Below the pieces are notes generated by a model. The model worked only from the letters and a program-made list of their open reading frames with translations, was not told the origin of the DNA and did not search any database. From contig NZ_CP032570.1 in assembly GCF_003626915.1 (NCBI RefSeq), forward strand, positions 620,001 through 684,000: a stretch of DNA of 64,000 nt. Reading direction: 5' to 3'. This DNA comes from Tsuneonella amylolytica (lineage in GTDB: Bacteria > Pseudomonadota > Alphaproteobacteria > Sphingomonadales > Sphingomonadaceae). Shown piece after piece: positions 52,526-63,207 of the stretch. The position numbers and the translations under genes were made by a program. Position 1 is the stretch's first letter. Each line of letters starts with the position of its first letter.

Positions 52526-53439
52526 AGCCAGCCTTTTGCGCGGTACCACTCGGCGGTCCGCTTCATGCCGTCTCGGGTCGGGATGCGAGGGCGCCAGACG
52601 GCTTGCGGCACATGGCATTCGGGGCGCGCGACCCAGTCGGGATGCGCCATGTAGGCCGCCCGGTCGGCGGTGAGCCGCGCCTTGCTCCGCCGCACCAACC
52701 CGTCGGCCTTCGCCGCAAAGTGCAGGGCGCCGGCCGGCAGGTGCAACACGGTGGGCCGCCGCCCGACCGCCCAGCCGATCAGCCGCGCCAGTTCGCGGTG
52801 GCTCCACCCGCCCGCATGGCCGTCGTCGGGTTCGAACACGCGGTGCAGGGACGCCTCGTTTGGGGGTACGAGGGCGACCAGCAGGTCGGCGAGGTCGGCG
52901 ACGTGGATCAGGGAGCTCCTGCCCGGCGGCGGCACCGGCACGAACCCGCGGTTGGCCATCCGGAACATCTCGAGGTAGTCGACGTCCCACGGGCCGTAGA
53001 CCCCGGGCGGACGCACCGTGGTCCAGTCGAGCCCGCTCGCCGCCACCAGCTTCTCCGCCCGCGCCTTGGACGCGCCGTAGGCCGACAGCGACGGTTCGCG
53101 CGCGGCGAGCGAGGACACGAAGACGAACCGGCGCACGCCCGCCTTCCCCGCCGCTTCCAGCACGGCCATCGTGCCGCCCACGTTGGCGGCCTCGAACGCG
53201 GCGGCGTCGGGCGCGGTGGTGAGGCCGGCGACGTGGACCACCGCTTCGACGCCGTCCGTTAGACGCGCGAGCGCGGCACGGTTCGCAAGATCGCCCTGCA
53301 CCCATTCGATCCCGTCCGTCTCGGCGGGAACCTTGCGCGCCAGCGCCCTGACGTGCGCCCCTTCGGCGACGAGCGCGGCGAGCAACGCCTTGCCGACGAA
53401 GCCCGTACCGCCGGTCACTGCGACGAGCCGATCCTTCAC
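52522..53439 (-). CDS. NAD-dependent epimerase/dehydratase
   Basis: A 305-residue extended SDR. The NAD loop is VAVTGGTGFVGKALL near the N-terminus, and the active-site YxxxK is in SLSAYGASKARAEKLV with an upstream catalytic Ser/Thr in VFVSSLAAREPS. Its DGHAGGWSHRELARLI region is the substrate domain. The GTG at 53439 overlaps the proB stop (GTGA), so it is translated with proB. Substrate unknown; related proteins act on sugar nucleotides or ubiquinone-linked complex I subunit relatives. Confidence 0.82.
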   Translation of the reverse strand: MKDRLVAVTGGTGFVGKALLAALVAEGAHVRALARKVPAETDGIEWVQGDLANRAALARLTDGVEAVVHVAGLTTAPDAAAFEAANVGGTMAVLEAAGKAGVRRFVFVSSLAAREPSLSAYGASKARAEKLVAASGLDWTTVRPPGVYGPWDVDYLEMFRMANRGFVPVPPPGRSSLIHVADLADLLVALVPPNEASLHRVFEPDDGHAGGWSHRELARLIGWAVGRRPTVLHLPAGALHFAAKADGLVRRSKARLTADRAAYMAHPDWVARPECHVPQAVWRPRIPTRDGMKRTAEWYRAKGWL

Positions 53440-54569
53440 AGCAGGACCATGTGATCGCGGTGGACGACCGCCGCGCGGGGCGAATAACCAAGCAAGTCCG
53501 CGTGCTCCGCCGAACTGCGTCCCGCGATGGTGCGGCACTCGGCGGCGGAATATTCGGCGAGGCCCTGCGCCAGCCGGTCGCCCTTCGCAGAATGGATGGT
53601 CACCAGGTCGCCGCGCACGAAATCACCGTCGACCTGCAGCACGCCGGCGGCGAGCAGGCTCGATCCGGTTGCCAATGCGTCGGCGCAGCCCGCATCGACC
53701 GTCAGTACGCCCACCGGCGCGATCCGTCCGCCCAGCCATACCTTGCGCCCGCCGTCGCGCCGTTGGGGAAGGAACAGCGTGCCCGTGTCACGCTCGACGG
53801 CGCGGCCCAGCGGTCCGGCATGATTGCCGTTCACGATGGCGAGGGCGATCCCGGCGCGGCCGGCGATCTCGGCCGCCTCCAGCTTCGACACCATGCCGCC
53901 CGATCCCATGCCCGACCCCGAGCCGCCGGTGGCCATGGCGCGGACGGTCTCGTCCACCCCGGCGACTTCGCGCACGAGCTCGGCAGCGGGATCGGCGGGG
54001 TCGCGGTCGAACAGCCCGTCGATGTCGCTGAGGAGGACGACCGCGTCCGCCCCCGCCGCCTGCGCCACCCGCGCGGCGAGCCGGTCGTTGTCGCCGAAGC
54101 GGATTTCGGCGGTGGCGACGCTGTCGTTCTCGTTGACCACCGGGACCGCCCCGGCCTCGAGCAGCCGCGCCAGCGTGGACGATGCATTGAGGTAGCGCCG
54201 GCGATCCTCCAGATCGTCCAGCGTGAGCAGGAGTTGCGCGGCCACCAGCCCTTCGGCGGCGAGGAGGTCCGCCCATAGTCCCGCCAGCGCGATCTGGCCG
54301 ACCGCGGCGGCGGCCTGCGCATCGGCGAGGTTGCCGCGCCCGCCGCGCTCGAGGCCCAATCGCGCGGCACCCAGCGCGATCGCGCCCGAACTCACCACGA
54401 CGACTTGCTGCCCGCGTGCCCGCGCCGCGGCGATTTCCGCCACGAGCGCGGCGATCCATTCCCGCCGCGCGCCGCCGCCCCGCTCGACGAGGAGAGCGGA
54501 GCCGACCTTCAGCACCAGCCGCGGGCAGGCGGCGGGGTCGGTCAGGTGGGAAAGCGCGGTCACGGCCAT
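53436..54569 (-). CDS. proB: Glutamate 5-kinase
   Basis: A 377-residue enzyme, the first step of proline synthesis. The amino-acid-kinase domain starts RLVLKVGSALLV and contains VVVVSSGAIALGAARLGL, PVVNENDSVATAEIRFGDND and the TGGSGSGMGSGGMVSKLEAA loop. A C-terminal PUA domain follows from about residue 285. It lies 35 bases downstream of obgE and overlaps the epimerase start. proC is encoded separately 3.4 kb away; proA is not in the window. Confidence 0.96.
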   Translation of the reverse strand: MAVTALSHLTDPAACPRLVLKVGSALLVERGGGARREWIAALVAEIAAARARGQQVVVVSSGAIALGAARLGLERGGRGNLADAQAAAAVGQIALAGLWADLLAAEGLVAAQLLLTLDDLEDRRRYLNASSTLARLLEAGAVPVVNENDSVATAEIRFGDNDRLAARVAQAAGADAVVLLSDIDGLFDRDPADPAAELVREVAGVDETVRAMATGGSGSGMGSGGMVSKLEAAEIAGRAGIALAIVNGNHAGPLGRAVERDTGTLFLPQRRDGGRKVWLGGRIAPVGVLTVDAGCADALATGSSLLAAGVLQVDGDFVRGDLVTIHSAKGDRLAQGLAEYSAAECRTIAGRSSAEHADLLGYSPRAAVVHRDHMVLL

Positions 54570-54604
54570 GCGCGCCGCCTAGCGAACGCGCACGCGCCCG
54601 TCAC

Positions 54605-55666
<1,062 letters not shown>

Positions 55667-55688
55667 CTACGCTAGCCTTGGCACGCGG

Positions 55689-55710
55689 CCCTCGACAAGC
55701 TCAGGCTGAA
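55689..55710. repeat. REP-like interspersed repeat
   Basis: The sequence CTCGACAAGCTCAGGCTGAA, 55691-55710 and preceded by CC, is a variant of a short interspersed repeat commonly seen between genes in sphingomonad and related genomes. It lies in the 200-base gap between obgE and tRNA-Ala. The rest of that gap holds two imperfect copies of GGTGCCGTT (near 55757 and 55821) and no evident gene. Confidence 0.45.
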
Positions 55711-55863
55711 ATGAAGTCGGTCCAGTTCGCCGAGAAAGGTCGCCGGTCGAGCCGAAAATGGTGCCGTTCGAGAACCGGCGCGCAGCGACCATTCAGGTCG
55801 TGAGCACCGGAAGCGCAAGAACGGTGCCGTTTGCAGGCCGAGCGGCGGCCTTTATCGGTGGAC

Positions 55864-55939
<76 letters not shown>

Positions 55940-55958
55940 GTTCCAGTTCCTTCCCGCA

Positions 55959-56047
55959 AAAGGTCTCCCCTGCGCGGAGCGCGGCGCTTAGCGAACCGCG
56001 CAGGGGATTGAAAGACCTTTGTGCGGTCTCCTTTCGTTGGCGAAAGG
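55959..56047 (-). terminator. Long inverted repeat plus second hairpin between the lipoprotein gene and tRNA-Ala
   Basis: Arms AAAGGTCT-CCCC-TGCGCGG (55959-55977) and CCGCGCAGGGG ... AGACCTTT (55996-56020) pair over about 19 bp with a 6-base bulge and 18-base loop. A second hairpin CCTTTCG-TTGG-CGAAAGG spans 56030-56047. Read on the minus strand, the long hairpin is followed by TTTT, which fits termination of the upstream lipoprotein gene. Confidence 0.6.
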
Positions 56048-56055
56048 AACCCGCG

Positions 56056-56961
56056 TCAGGGTCGCGGGGCCGGGCTCACCGTCGCGTCCGGCACCGGCTG
56101 GACGACCGGGACCGCCTGCTCGGTCTTGGGCAGGGTGAGCACCGGGATCGCGGCGCCCGTTTCGGTGTCGGTCACCGCCCCGCCCTGCACCACCGGCTGC
56201 GTGGTGGTGGCGACGAGGTCGGCCGAGCCCACTTCCGGCGCCGCCCTGGCGAGCGCGGCCTGGGTCGCGACGTAACCCGGCTGCGACGCGCCATAGCGAG
56301 CGCCGTACTGGGCGTCCCATGCGGCCGATTCGCGCTGATACTGTTCGTACGCGTTGAAGAAGTTCTCGAACGGGGTTTCGAACTGGACGAAGTTCGCCGC
56401 GACCAGCGCCGAGGCGTCCGGCTTCCCCATCGCCGACTGCGCGAGCGCGACCTGGCGGGCGGCCTGGCAGAACTCGGCGCGCGCCGGCGGCAGGGCGAAG
56501 TAGTTGTAGACGATCGTCATCAGCCGCTCCCGCGTCGCGATCGCTTCGCTACGCTGGCGGTATTCCTTCGCGTATTCGCGATCGAGACGTTCGTTGACCG
56601 CCTTCAGCGTCTTCGCGTTGCCGGTGAGAAAGGTCCGGTATCCGTCGAGGATCGGCTGGTCCTCAGGACCGACGCAATTCAGCGCGGCCACGTTCCACGC
56701 GGAACGGAAATACCACAGCCGCTCGTCGTCGTTCAGCCCCTTGAGGATCGTCGCGCGCTGGCCGTCCGGACCGATGCCGGGGATCGACATGACGTAGGCC
56801 GCGCCAGCAGGCGGAAGCGGACGGTAGGGGATGGATTCGACCACCGGCGGGGGCGGCGGAGGCGGGGGCGGCGGGGGCGGCGGCGTCGCGCACCCGGCAA
56901 GGGCGGCAAGGCCCATGGCGACGGTGATAATTCGGACAGGTGCGGAATTCGTCTTGGACAT
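56056..56961 (-). CDS. Lipoprotein with a 13-proline tract, unknown function
   Basis: A 301-residue lipoprotein. The signal has lipobox LAALAGC, followed by a poly-proline run of 13 residues (about 26-38), which likely forms a rigid spacer. The rest is helical and charged (DDERLWYFRSAWNVAALNCV; RLDREYAKEYRQRSEAIATRERLMTIVYNYF), then a Pro/Val/Thr-rich tail. I recognise no family. It is transcribed alone from a gene end next to tRNA-Ala; the BI-1 terminator lies just before it. Confidence 0.65.
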   Translation of the reverse strand: MSKTNSAPVRIITVAMGLAALAGCATPPPPPPPPPPPPPVVESIPYRPLPPAGAAYVMSIPGIGPDGQRATILKGLNDDERLWYFRSAWNVAALNCVGPEDQPILDGYRTFLTGNAKTLKAVNERLDREYAKEYRQRSEAIATRERLMTIVYNYFALPPARAEFCQAARQVALAQSAMGKPDASALVAANFVQFETPFENFFNAYEQYQRESAAWDAQYGARYGASQPGYVATQAALARAAPEVGSADLVATTTQPVVQGGAVTDTETGAAIPVLTLPKTEQAVPVVQPVPDATVSPAPRP

Positions 56962-57053
56962 GCGGTGCGGCCCTCCTCAGCCCGCAAGAAATGGCAGGCT
57001 GCGCCTTGCGCGCACCTGAAGCGATCCGCCTCTAAGCCCCCTGACGCACAAAG

Positions 57054-57086
57054 AAAATGCCCGGGATGCGGCTGGCATCCCGGGCA
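57054..57086 (-). terminator. Intrinsic terminator of the BI-1 family gene
   Basis: TGCCCGGGATGC (57058-57069) and GCATCCCGGGCA (57075-57086) form a perfect 12-bp stem with loop GGCTG. On the minus strand it is followed by TTTTCTTTG. It lies 48 bases after the stop of the BI-1 gene. Confidence 0.9.
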
Positions 57087-57133
57087 CGATGAAGCGAATC
57101 CGATGCGCGACGAACCGAGTCGCGCCCGAACCC

Positions 57134-57868
57134 CTATTCGCGGTTGCCCATGAAGCTGAGCAGGAACTGGAACATGTTGATGAAGTCGAGGTACAGCGTC
57201 AGCGCGCCGAGCACGATCGCCTTGCCGGCGAACTCGGTACCGCGGAGCACCGCATACTCGTTCTTCAGGCGCTGCGTGTCGTAGGCCGTCAGACCGGCGA
57301 AGATCAGCACGCCGATGAAGCTGATCCCGTACATCAGGGCCGCGCTCTGGATGAACATATTGGCGATCATCGCCACCAGCAGACCGACGACGCCCATGAT
57401 GAGGAACGTGCCGAAGCCGCTGAGGCTCTTCTTCGTGGTGTAGCCGAACAGGCTGAGCCCCGCGAACGCGGCGGCCGTCGCCATGAAGGTCACCGCGATC
57501 GATCCGCCCGTAAAGCGCAGGAAGATCGTCGACATGCTGAGGCCCATCAGCGCCGCGAAGGCCCAGAACATCATCTGCAGCGTGGTCTTGCTGAAGCGGT
57601 TCGCACCGAAGCTCATCGCGAAGACGATCGCCAGCGGCGACAGCGCCACGATCCACATCAGCGGACCGCTCGCGAAATTGTACGCCAGACCCGAATTGAA
57701 CGTGAGCAAGGCCACGATTCCGGTCAGCAGCACGCCGCTGGTCATGTAGTTGTAGATCGAGAGCATGTGCTTGCGCAGTCCCTCGTCGAAGACGACCTGC
57801 CCGCCAGTACGCGGCACCGAACCGAAGCTGGTGGCCGTCGTGGTGCGGCGATCGTTGTAGTCAGCCAT
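57134..57868 (-). CDS. Bax inhibitor-1/YccA family membrane protein
   Basis: A 244-residue inner-membrane protein with about seven helices. It has the family N-terminus FDEGLRKHMLSIYNYMTSGVLLTG, the middle helix FGANRFSKTTLQMMFWAFAALMGLS and the typical end TLYLDFINMFQFLLSFMGNRE, with YDTQRLK in the last loop. BI-1 proteins modulate FtsH or ion leak. The ATG at 57868 has GGAG 7 bases upstream and gives the usual MADYNDRR start. A strong terminator follows. Confidence 0.9.
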   Translation of the reverse strand: MADYNDRRTTTATSFGSVPRTGGQVVFDEGLRKHMLSIYNYMTSGVLLTGIVALLTFNSGLAYNFASGPLMWIVALSPLAIVFAMSFGANRFSKTTLQMMFWAFAALMGLSMSTIFLRFTGGSIAVTFMATAAAFAGLSLFGYTTKKSLSGFGTFLIMGVVGLLVAMIANMFIQSAALMYGISFIGVLIFAGLTAYDTQRLKNEYAVLRGTEFAGKAIVLGALTLYLDFINMFQFLLSFMGNRE

Positions 57869-57963
57869 CACAATCTCCATTCCGGCGCCGAGCGACGACA
57901 AGCCGGTAGAGGCAATATCGGGTGCTTTTCCCGTCTATTCAAGGAAAACCGGACCTGCGGCGG

Positions 57964-58767
57964 TTAACCTTCGCCGCGCGCTTCGCCGGCCATCTGTCGC
58001 CCCCTGTCGCGCGCGGCGCGCAAGGTTTCGCACACGAGCCGGGTCAGCGCCTCGCCTTCATCGAGCACGTCGAGGCCTTTCTGCGTCATTCCGCCGGGGC
58101 TCGCCACGCGGCGGGCGAGTTCGCCGGGCGAATGGGGCGAGGCGGCGGCGAGCGCGCCGGCCCCGTCGACCATCGCCACGGCCAGCCGCTGCGCCTGCGC
58201 CGGTTCGAGCCCCAGGCGCGTGGCGCCGGCCGCCAGCGCGTCGATGAAGCGATAGACGAAGCCCGGACCCGATCCGGCCAGCGCAGTGACGAGTTCGAAC
58301 TGGCTTTCGTCGGGCAGCCATTCGGCCGTCCCGAGGCGCGTGGCAAGATCGGTCACCGCTTCGCGCACGGGCCCATCCAGCCCCTTCCCCACAAGCGCGT
58401 TGGGAGACCTGCCGATCGCGCAGGCAAGGTTGGGCATCAGCCGCACGACCGCCCCGGCGCGCGGAAAAGCGCGCCCGAGCGTGGCGAGATCGACGCCCGC
58501 CAGTACCGAGACCACGGTCGTTCCCGGCCCTGCCAACGGCTCGAGAGGCGGTGCCGCATCGGCGAGCATGTGCGGTTTGAAGCCCAGGACGATGGCATCG
58601 AACGGTCCCGCAGGCACTTCGGTCACGAATGCCATGCCCGCCGGCACGTCCTTCGCCCGCGGGCCGTGTCCGGTGAACGTTGAAGCAGGAATGCCGGACC
58701 GCAACCAGCCGTCCACCATCGCGCCGGTCATGGTGCCGTACCCGGCGATCAGGATCCGTTCGAACAT
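57964..58767 (-). CDS. proC: Pyrroline-5-carboxylate reductase
   Basis: A 267-residue enzyme, the last step of proline synthesis. The NADPH-binding start is ERILIAGYGTMTGAMVDGWL, which uses GYGTMT. The C-terminal signature region has LAGSGPGFVYRFIDALAAGATRLGL and ASPGGMTQKGLDVLDEG. It lies 47 bases after the YbjN gene on the same strand. Length is normal. Confidence 0.93.
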   Translation of the reverse strand: MFERILIAGYGTMTGAMVDGWLRSGIPASTFTGHGPRAKDVPAGMAFVTEVPAGPFDAIVLGFKPHMLADAAPPLEPLAGPGTTVVSVLAGVDLATLGRAFPRAGAVVRLMPNLACAIGRSPNALVGKGLDGPVREAVTDLATRLGTAEWLPDESQFELVTALAGSGPGFVYRFIDALAAGATRLGLEPAQAQRLAVAMVDGAGALAAASPHSPGELARRVASPGGMTQKGLDVLDEGEALTRLVCETLRAARDRGRQMAGEARGEG

Positions 58768-58814
58768 AGCCGCGATCTAGGATGCGCCGCCCGCTCGCGC
58801 CAGACCCGGCGCGG

Positions 58815-59324
58815 TCAGGCTTCGCCTTCGGCGTCCACCATCGCGCTCGTCAGCGCATCCTGCGGCGACTTGTCGCCCCACAGCACGAACTGGAAGGCGG
58901 GATAGAACCGGTCACATTCGTCGATCGCCGTCTCGACAAGGCCCTGCGCCTGGTCGAGCCCCAGCAATCCCTCGTCGCCCAGCAGAAGTCCGTGGCGATA
59001 GACCAGCATCCCGCCTTGCGACCACACATCGAAATGGCCGAGCCAGAGCTGTTCATTGACCAGCGCGAGGAGCTCGAAAGCCGCCGCCCGCTTGCCCTCG
59101 GCCACGCGAATGTCGGGCAGGCACAGCAGTTGCAGTACGCTGTCGCCCGAACGCCAGATCGCGCGCACCTGATAGGTCGTCCAGCTTCCCTGTATTTCGG
59201 CCGTCATCTCGTCCTGCGAGACCGATTCGTAGGCCCAGCCCCGCGCTTCGAACAGCGCGGCGAGCATGTCGAGCGGAGCGGCGTCGTCGGGTGCCGCGCC
59301 GCTCTCCTCCTGACCGATCCTCAT
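58815..59324 (-). CDS. YbjN domain-containing protein
   Basis: A 169-residue protein with a YbjN/T3SS-chaperone-like fold. It contains LAALFEARGWAYESVSQDEMTAEIQGSWTTYQVRAIWR, LLALVNEQLWLGHFDVWSQGGMLVYRHGLLLGDE and IDECDRFYPAFQFVLWGDKSPQDALTSAM. Role unknown, though ybjN-proC pairs recur in alphaproteobacteria. The start is ATG. The 140-base gap behind it holds no gene and should hold the promoter of ybjN-proC. Confidence 0.88.
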   Translation of the reverse strand: MRIGQEESGAAPDDAAPLDMLAALFEARGWAYESVSQDEMTAEIQGSWTTYQVRAIWRSGDSVLQLLCLPDIRVAEGKRAAAFELLALVNEQLWLGHFDVWSQGGMLVYRHGLLLGDEGLLGLDQAQGLVETAIDECDRFYPAFQFVLWGDKSPQDALTSAMVDAEGEA

Positions 59325-59464
59325 TTTTGCGATCCCGTTTCGGTGTTCATGCGCACTGGATGGAGACGTGCCCCGCAGCTCGCAATGAGGCGGCGGTTAA
59401 CGCTTGGGGACAATTCGATAACCCTGTTCACAGCCTGTGCAAAAGCTGTGGGCGCGCGTCGTGA

Positions 59465-61300
59465 CTACTTCAGCGGCGCCACGTCCTCGCCCGCCTCGCT
59501 GGTGAAGACGAACGCGTCGATACCCGCTTTCTTGAGGTCGGCCACGAGCTGGTTCGCCGCTTTCGCCGAATCGACGGGTCCGGTCACGAGCCGGCGGGTC
59601 TGGCCCCATTCGGCGGTGTAGGCGCTGCGCTTGCCGAGAAGCTCCGGCGCCTTCTTGCCGAACTTGCGCCAGTCGAACGCCAGCGCCTTCAAATCCTTGC
59701 CGGTCGCGACCTGGACCCACACGCGGCTTGGCACCTTGGGCTTTGGCGGCGGAGGGGGCGGCGGAGGCGGAGCAGCTTTGGGCGGCGGGGGCGGCGGCAG
59801 TTCGAGCTTGGGCTTGATCGTGGTGATGTCGACGGCGCCCACGGCAGGCGCGCGCGCGGTGGGCGCGGTCGCCAAGTCTGCGAAGGCATCGGCCACGCTC
59901 GCATCCTCGACCGCGGTCGAAGCCGCAGGCACCGGAACCTGCACGATCGTCACCGGCGGCGCGACCTGCGCGGCCGCGACCGCAGGCGAACCCTCGATCG
60001 GCGCCGCAGCGCTTAATTGCGTTTGTAGGGGCGCAAAACCTTGTGACGCACTCGACGGCGGAAGTTCGGCCACGACGATGGGTCGCGGAGCATCTTGTAC
60101 GGGCGGCAGTTCGGTTCGCGGGACGACGGCCGACGTCGGTGGGTCAACCGCACGCGTCGCTGTCGGCGAAGGTGCAGCAATTGTGGCCACCCGCGCCGCG
60201 GGAGGGGGAGGCGGCGGCGGAGAATAGCGGATACGCTGGCGCGTCTGTGGATCCCGCGTGGGCGCAGTCCGTCTCGCTACCCGCGTCGGTTCACGGACTT
60301 GCGTACTTTCGCGCGCTACCGTCACCGTCGGTGGCGGGGGCGGCGGCGGAGCGCTCGCACGGCGGCTCTCGGCCGTGGATTGGCGCCGGGACGTGCGGCT
60401 CGATGCCTGGCGCGGGCCGAGCGGCTGCCCGGCAGGAGCCAACCGCGCATCGCCCGTCGCCGCCGGGGCGGCCGTTTGCGCGCCCGAATACTGGGCGAAA
60501 CGCGGATCGTCGCGGCCGATCTGCGCGGCGCGCGGGAAACTGCCGAGGTTGGCCGCCGCGGCCTGCTGCGCACGAGTGAGCTTGGGCATGTACCGCAGGT
60601 ACGGCGACATGCGGCTGGCCATGTCGCGCGGCATCACCGCCTCCGCGATGGCGACCGCGTCCTGCTCCTTGCCGAGGATCGCAAGGCCGAACGCCCGCGC
60701 GCGATAGGCCGCGAGGTCGCGGCGCTGGAGCATGGGCAGCAGCGTCGCCTCGAACCCGGTCGCGTCGCCCGAAATCGCCTGGCTCAGCCCCAACCGCCGC
60801 AGCGTCTCGTCGTCGCGCGATTGGGTCAACGCGAGGCGATATTGCGCCTGCGCGGTGACGTTGTCGCCGACGAGATCGTAGGCGAGCCCGCGATCGGCGG
60901 CGATAGTCGCGGGCAGCGCGCCTGCCGCCACCGCCTGTTCGTAGAGCGCGATCGCCTCGATCGGGCGGCCCGAGCGCAAGTTGGCGCCGGCAAGGCCCGC
61001 TTTTACCTGCGGATCGCCCGGACGGATCACGTCGGCGCGGCCGAAGAACCCGATAGCTGCGTCGATATCGTCGAGCTGCAGCGACGCTCGCCCCGCCGCC
61101 ACCAGCGCGTCGAAATCCGACGGGGACCGTGCCAGCCGCTGCAACGCCCGCGAAAGCTCGCCCTGCGCCGGCGGCGGCGTGGCCTGCACGACCGGATACC
61201 CCTGGGCAGCCAGCGGATGCGCGACGAGCGCGAACGGAAGTGTCGCGAGCAGGGCCGCGGCAGCGCGGCGGGGGGTGCGGGATCGTTGAAGCGGCATCAC
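59465..61300 (-). CDS. TPR and SPOR domain protein downstream of ftsZ
   Basis: A 611-residue secreted or periplasmic protein. A signal peptide covers about residues 1-32. TPR-like helices span about 45-200 (LDDIDAAIGFFGRADVIRPGDPQVKAGLAGANLRSGRPIEAIALYEQAV). A long disordered Pro/Ala/Arg region with PPPPPPP runs follows (about 270-525). A C-terminal SPOR domain (RVWVQVATGKDLKALAFDWRKFGKKAPELLGKRSAYTAEWGQTRRLVTGPVDS) binds denuded peptidoglycan. It sits 55 bases after ftsZ on the same strand, consistent with a septal role. Confidence 0.88.
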   Translation of the reverse strand: MMPLQRSRTPRRAAAALLATLPFALVAHPLAAQGYPVVQATPPPAQGELSRALQRLARSPSDFDALVAAGRASLQLDDIDAAIGFFGRADVIRPGDPQVKAGLAGANLRSGRPIEAIALYEQAVAAGALPATIAADRGLAYDLVGDNVTAQAQYRLALTQSRDDETLRRLGLSQAISGDATGFEATLLPMLQRRDLAAYRARAFGLAILGKEQDAVAIAEAVMPRDMASRMSPYLRYMPKLTRAQQAAAANLGSFPRAAQIGRDDPRFAQYSGAQTAAPAATGDARLAPAGQPLGPRQASSRTSRRQSTAESRRASAPPPPPPPTVTVARESTQVREPTRVARRTAPTRDPQTRQRIRYSPPPPPPPAARVATIAAPSPTATRAVDPPTSAVVPRTELPPVQDAPRPIVVAELPPSSASQGFAPLQTQLSAAAPIEGSPAVAAAQVAPPVTIVQVPVPAASTAVEDASVADAFADLATAPTARAPAVGAVDITTIKPKLELPPPPPPKAAPPPPPPPPPKPKVPSRVWVQVATGKDLKALAFDWRKFGKKAPELLGKRSAYTAEWGQTRRLVTGPVDSAKAANQLVADLKKAGIDAFVFTSEAGEDVAPLK

Positions 61301-61355
61301 GCGATCCTGCCCGCCTCCGGCTTAACCACCGCGGAACGGGCAGGCCTGTCCCATC

Positions 61356-63107
61356 CTACTGGTTGTTCTGCCGGCCGAGGAAGCGCGGGATCGACAGCGA
61401 GGCGGAGCCGCCGTCGTCGTCCTCGTCTTCGTCTTCGGCCGGCTTGGCGCCCCCGCGCGAGAGGTTGGCCATGCGTTCGAACAGGGTGCTGCCCGCGCTC
61501 GGCGCGGCAGTGCCGCCGCCCGCCGGGGCCGCCCCGCTATCCTCCGAATTGCCCGAGAGGAGCCCGCGGCGGCGACCGCCGCCGAGCTGCGGCTGGATCG
61601 GCGCGTCCTGCGCGGCAAGCCGGTCGGCATCGCCGAGGAGGTCGTCCTGGCGACCGGAGCCGGAACCGGACGCCTCGTTAGAGAGATCGAGCGGTGCCTC
61701 GTCGCGGCCGCCGTTCCCGTAGGTTGCGCCGTATCGGTCGTCCTCGTCGGTTTCCGGGCGACGCAGGCCCGCGAGCGGATCGACGATCCCCTCGACGTCG
61801 TCGTCGTCTTCGCCTTCGTCCTCGTCGCCGTAGCCTTGGCGCATGCCGCCGAGATCGAGCGCGCCGCGCTGCTGCGCCGTCACCGGGCTTTCGCCGCCAC
61901 CGTCGCTGAAGAACGGTTCGTCCTCGGCATCGGTGCCATCTTCGTCCATCACCGGCGCTTCGAGCTCGAGCGGCTCGTCCTCGCCCATACCGGTCGGGAC
62001 GCGCGCCGGTTCGGGAGCCGGCGGCGTGGCCGGTTCGTCGGCCTCGTACTCGTCGGCCTCCGGCAGTTCGAGCACCGGGCGCTTGGGCGCGCGTCCCGCG
62101 CCCAGCGCGAACGAGCGGGGCTGGTTCATCGCCACTTCCCCGGTGCCGTCGATGCCGGTCGCGACCACGGACACGCGGATCTTGCCCGACAGGTCGGGGT
62201 TGAAGGCCGAGCCCCAGATGATGTTCGCATCCTCGTCGACCAGCTCGCGGATGTGGTTCGCCGCTTCGTCGACCTCGAGCAGCTTCATGTCCTCGCCGCC
62301 GATGATCGAGATGATCACGCCCTTGGCGCCCGCCATGCTGACGCCGTCGAGCAGCGGGTTGGCAATGGCGCGTTCGGCGGCCTCGAGCGCGCGGTTCTCG
62401 CCCTCGCCCTCGCCGGTGCCCATCATCGCCTTGCCCATTTCCTGCATCACCGAACGCACGTCGGCGAAATCGAGGTTGATGAGGCCGGGCATGACCATGA
62501 GGTCGGTGATCGAGCGGACGCCCTGCTGCAGGACCTCGTCCGCCAGCATGAACGCTTCCTTGAACGTGGTCTCCGCCTTGGCGACGAGGAACAGGTTCTG
62601 GTTGGGAATGACGATCAGGGTATCGACGTGCTTCTGCAGTTCCTCGATGCCCGCCTCGGCCGCGCGCATGCGGCGGGTGCCTTCGAACAGGAACGGCTTG
62701 GTCACCACGCCGACGGTCAACACGCCCTTGCGGCGGGCGGCCTCGGCGATGACGGGGGCCGCACCGGTGCCGGTGCCGCCGCCCATGCCGGCGGCGATGA
62801 AGCACATGTTCACGCCTTCGAGCGCGTCCTCGATCTCGGCCACGGTCTCTTCGGCCGCAGCCTTGCCGACCTCGGGCCGCGCGCCCGCGCCGAGCCCGCC
62901 GGTGATGTCGGGGCCGAGCTGGATGCGGCTGTCCGCCGCCGCCGTGCTCAATGCCTGTGCGTCGGTATTGGCGACAATGAAATCGACGCCCTCGATCTCC
63001 GAGGAAATCATGTTGGCGATGGCGTTGCCGCCCGCGCCGCCGACCCCGATCACGGTGATCTTGGGACGCAGGTCGTCGGTGGCTGGGGGTCCGATGTTGA
63101 TGCTCAT
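61356..63107 (-). CDS. ftsZ: Cell division protein FtsZ
   Basis: A 583-residue tubulin-like GTPase that forms the Z ring. The nucleotide loop is [13 protein letters not shown] (GGGTGTG at 109-115), with [13 protein letters not shown] near the N-terminus and the T7 loop [14 protein letters not shown]. After about residue 330 comes an unusually long acidic linker ([24 protein letters not shown]) of some 240 residues, then the conserved C-terminal peptide [10 protein letters not shown], which binds FtsA and ZipA-like anchors. Long linkers are known in alphaproteobacteria. It follows ftsA by 100 bases. Confidence 0.97.
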   Translation of the reverse strand: MSINIGPPATDDLRPKITVIGVGGAGGNAIANMISSEIEGVDFIVANTDAQALSTAAADSRIQLGPDITGGLGAGARPEVGKAAAEETVAEIEDALEGVNMCFIAAGMGGGTGTGAAPVIAEAARRKGVLTVGVVTKPFLFEGTRRMRAAEAGIEELQKHVDTLIVIPNQNLFLVAKAETTFKEAFMLADEVLQQGVRSITDLMVMPGLINLDFADVRSVMQEMGKAMMGTGEGEGENRALEAAERAIANPLLDGVSMAGAKGVIISIIGGEDMKLLEVDEAANHIRELVDEDANIIWGSAFNPDLSGKIRVSVVATGIDGTGEVAMNQPRSFALGAGRAPKRPVLELPEADEYEADEPATPPAPEPARVPTGMGEDEPLELEAPVMDEDGTDAEDEPFFSDGGGESPVTAQQRGALDLGGMRQGYGDEDEGEDDDDVEGIVDPLAGLRRPETDEDDRYGATYGNGGRDEAPLDLSNEASGSGSGRQDDLLGDADRLAAQDAPIQPQLGGGRRRGLLSGNSEDSGAAPAGGGTAAPSAGSTLFERMANLSRGGAKPAEDEDEDDDGGSASLSIPRFLGRQNNQ

Positions 63108-63207
63108 GGGGCTTCCCTCCGGGGAATGGGGCGCAGGATAATGGTTACGCTCGTCTTACACGAAGCGATTCGCCCGGGGATAGGATGAAATTCCTTTTCC
63201 ACAGGGC

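Noticed and set aside
59325-59464. A small RNA or gene behind ybjN
   Set aside because: The 140 bases hold only a short CACAG-C-CTGTG dyad and no frame or strong structure; it probably holds the ybjN-proC promoter.
61836-63188. A 450-codon plus-strand frame opposite ftsZ
   Set aside because: Antisense to ftsZ, with no recognisable domain.
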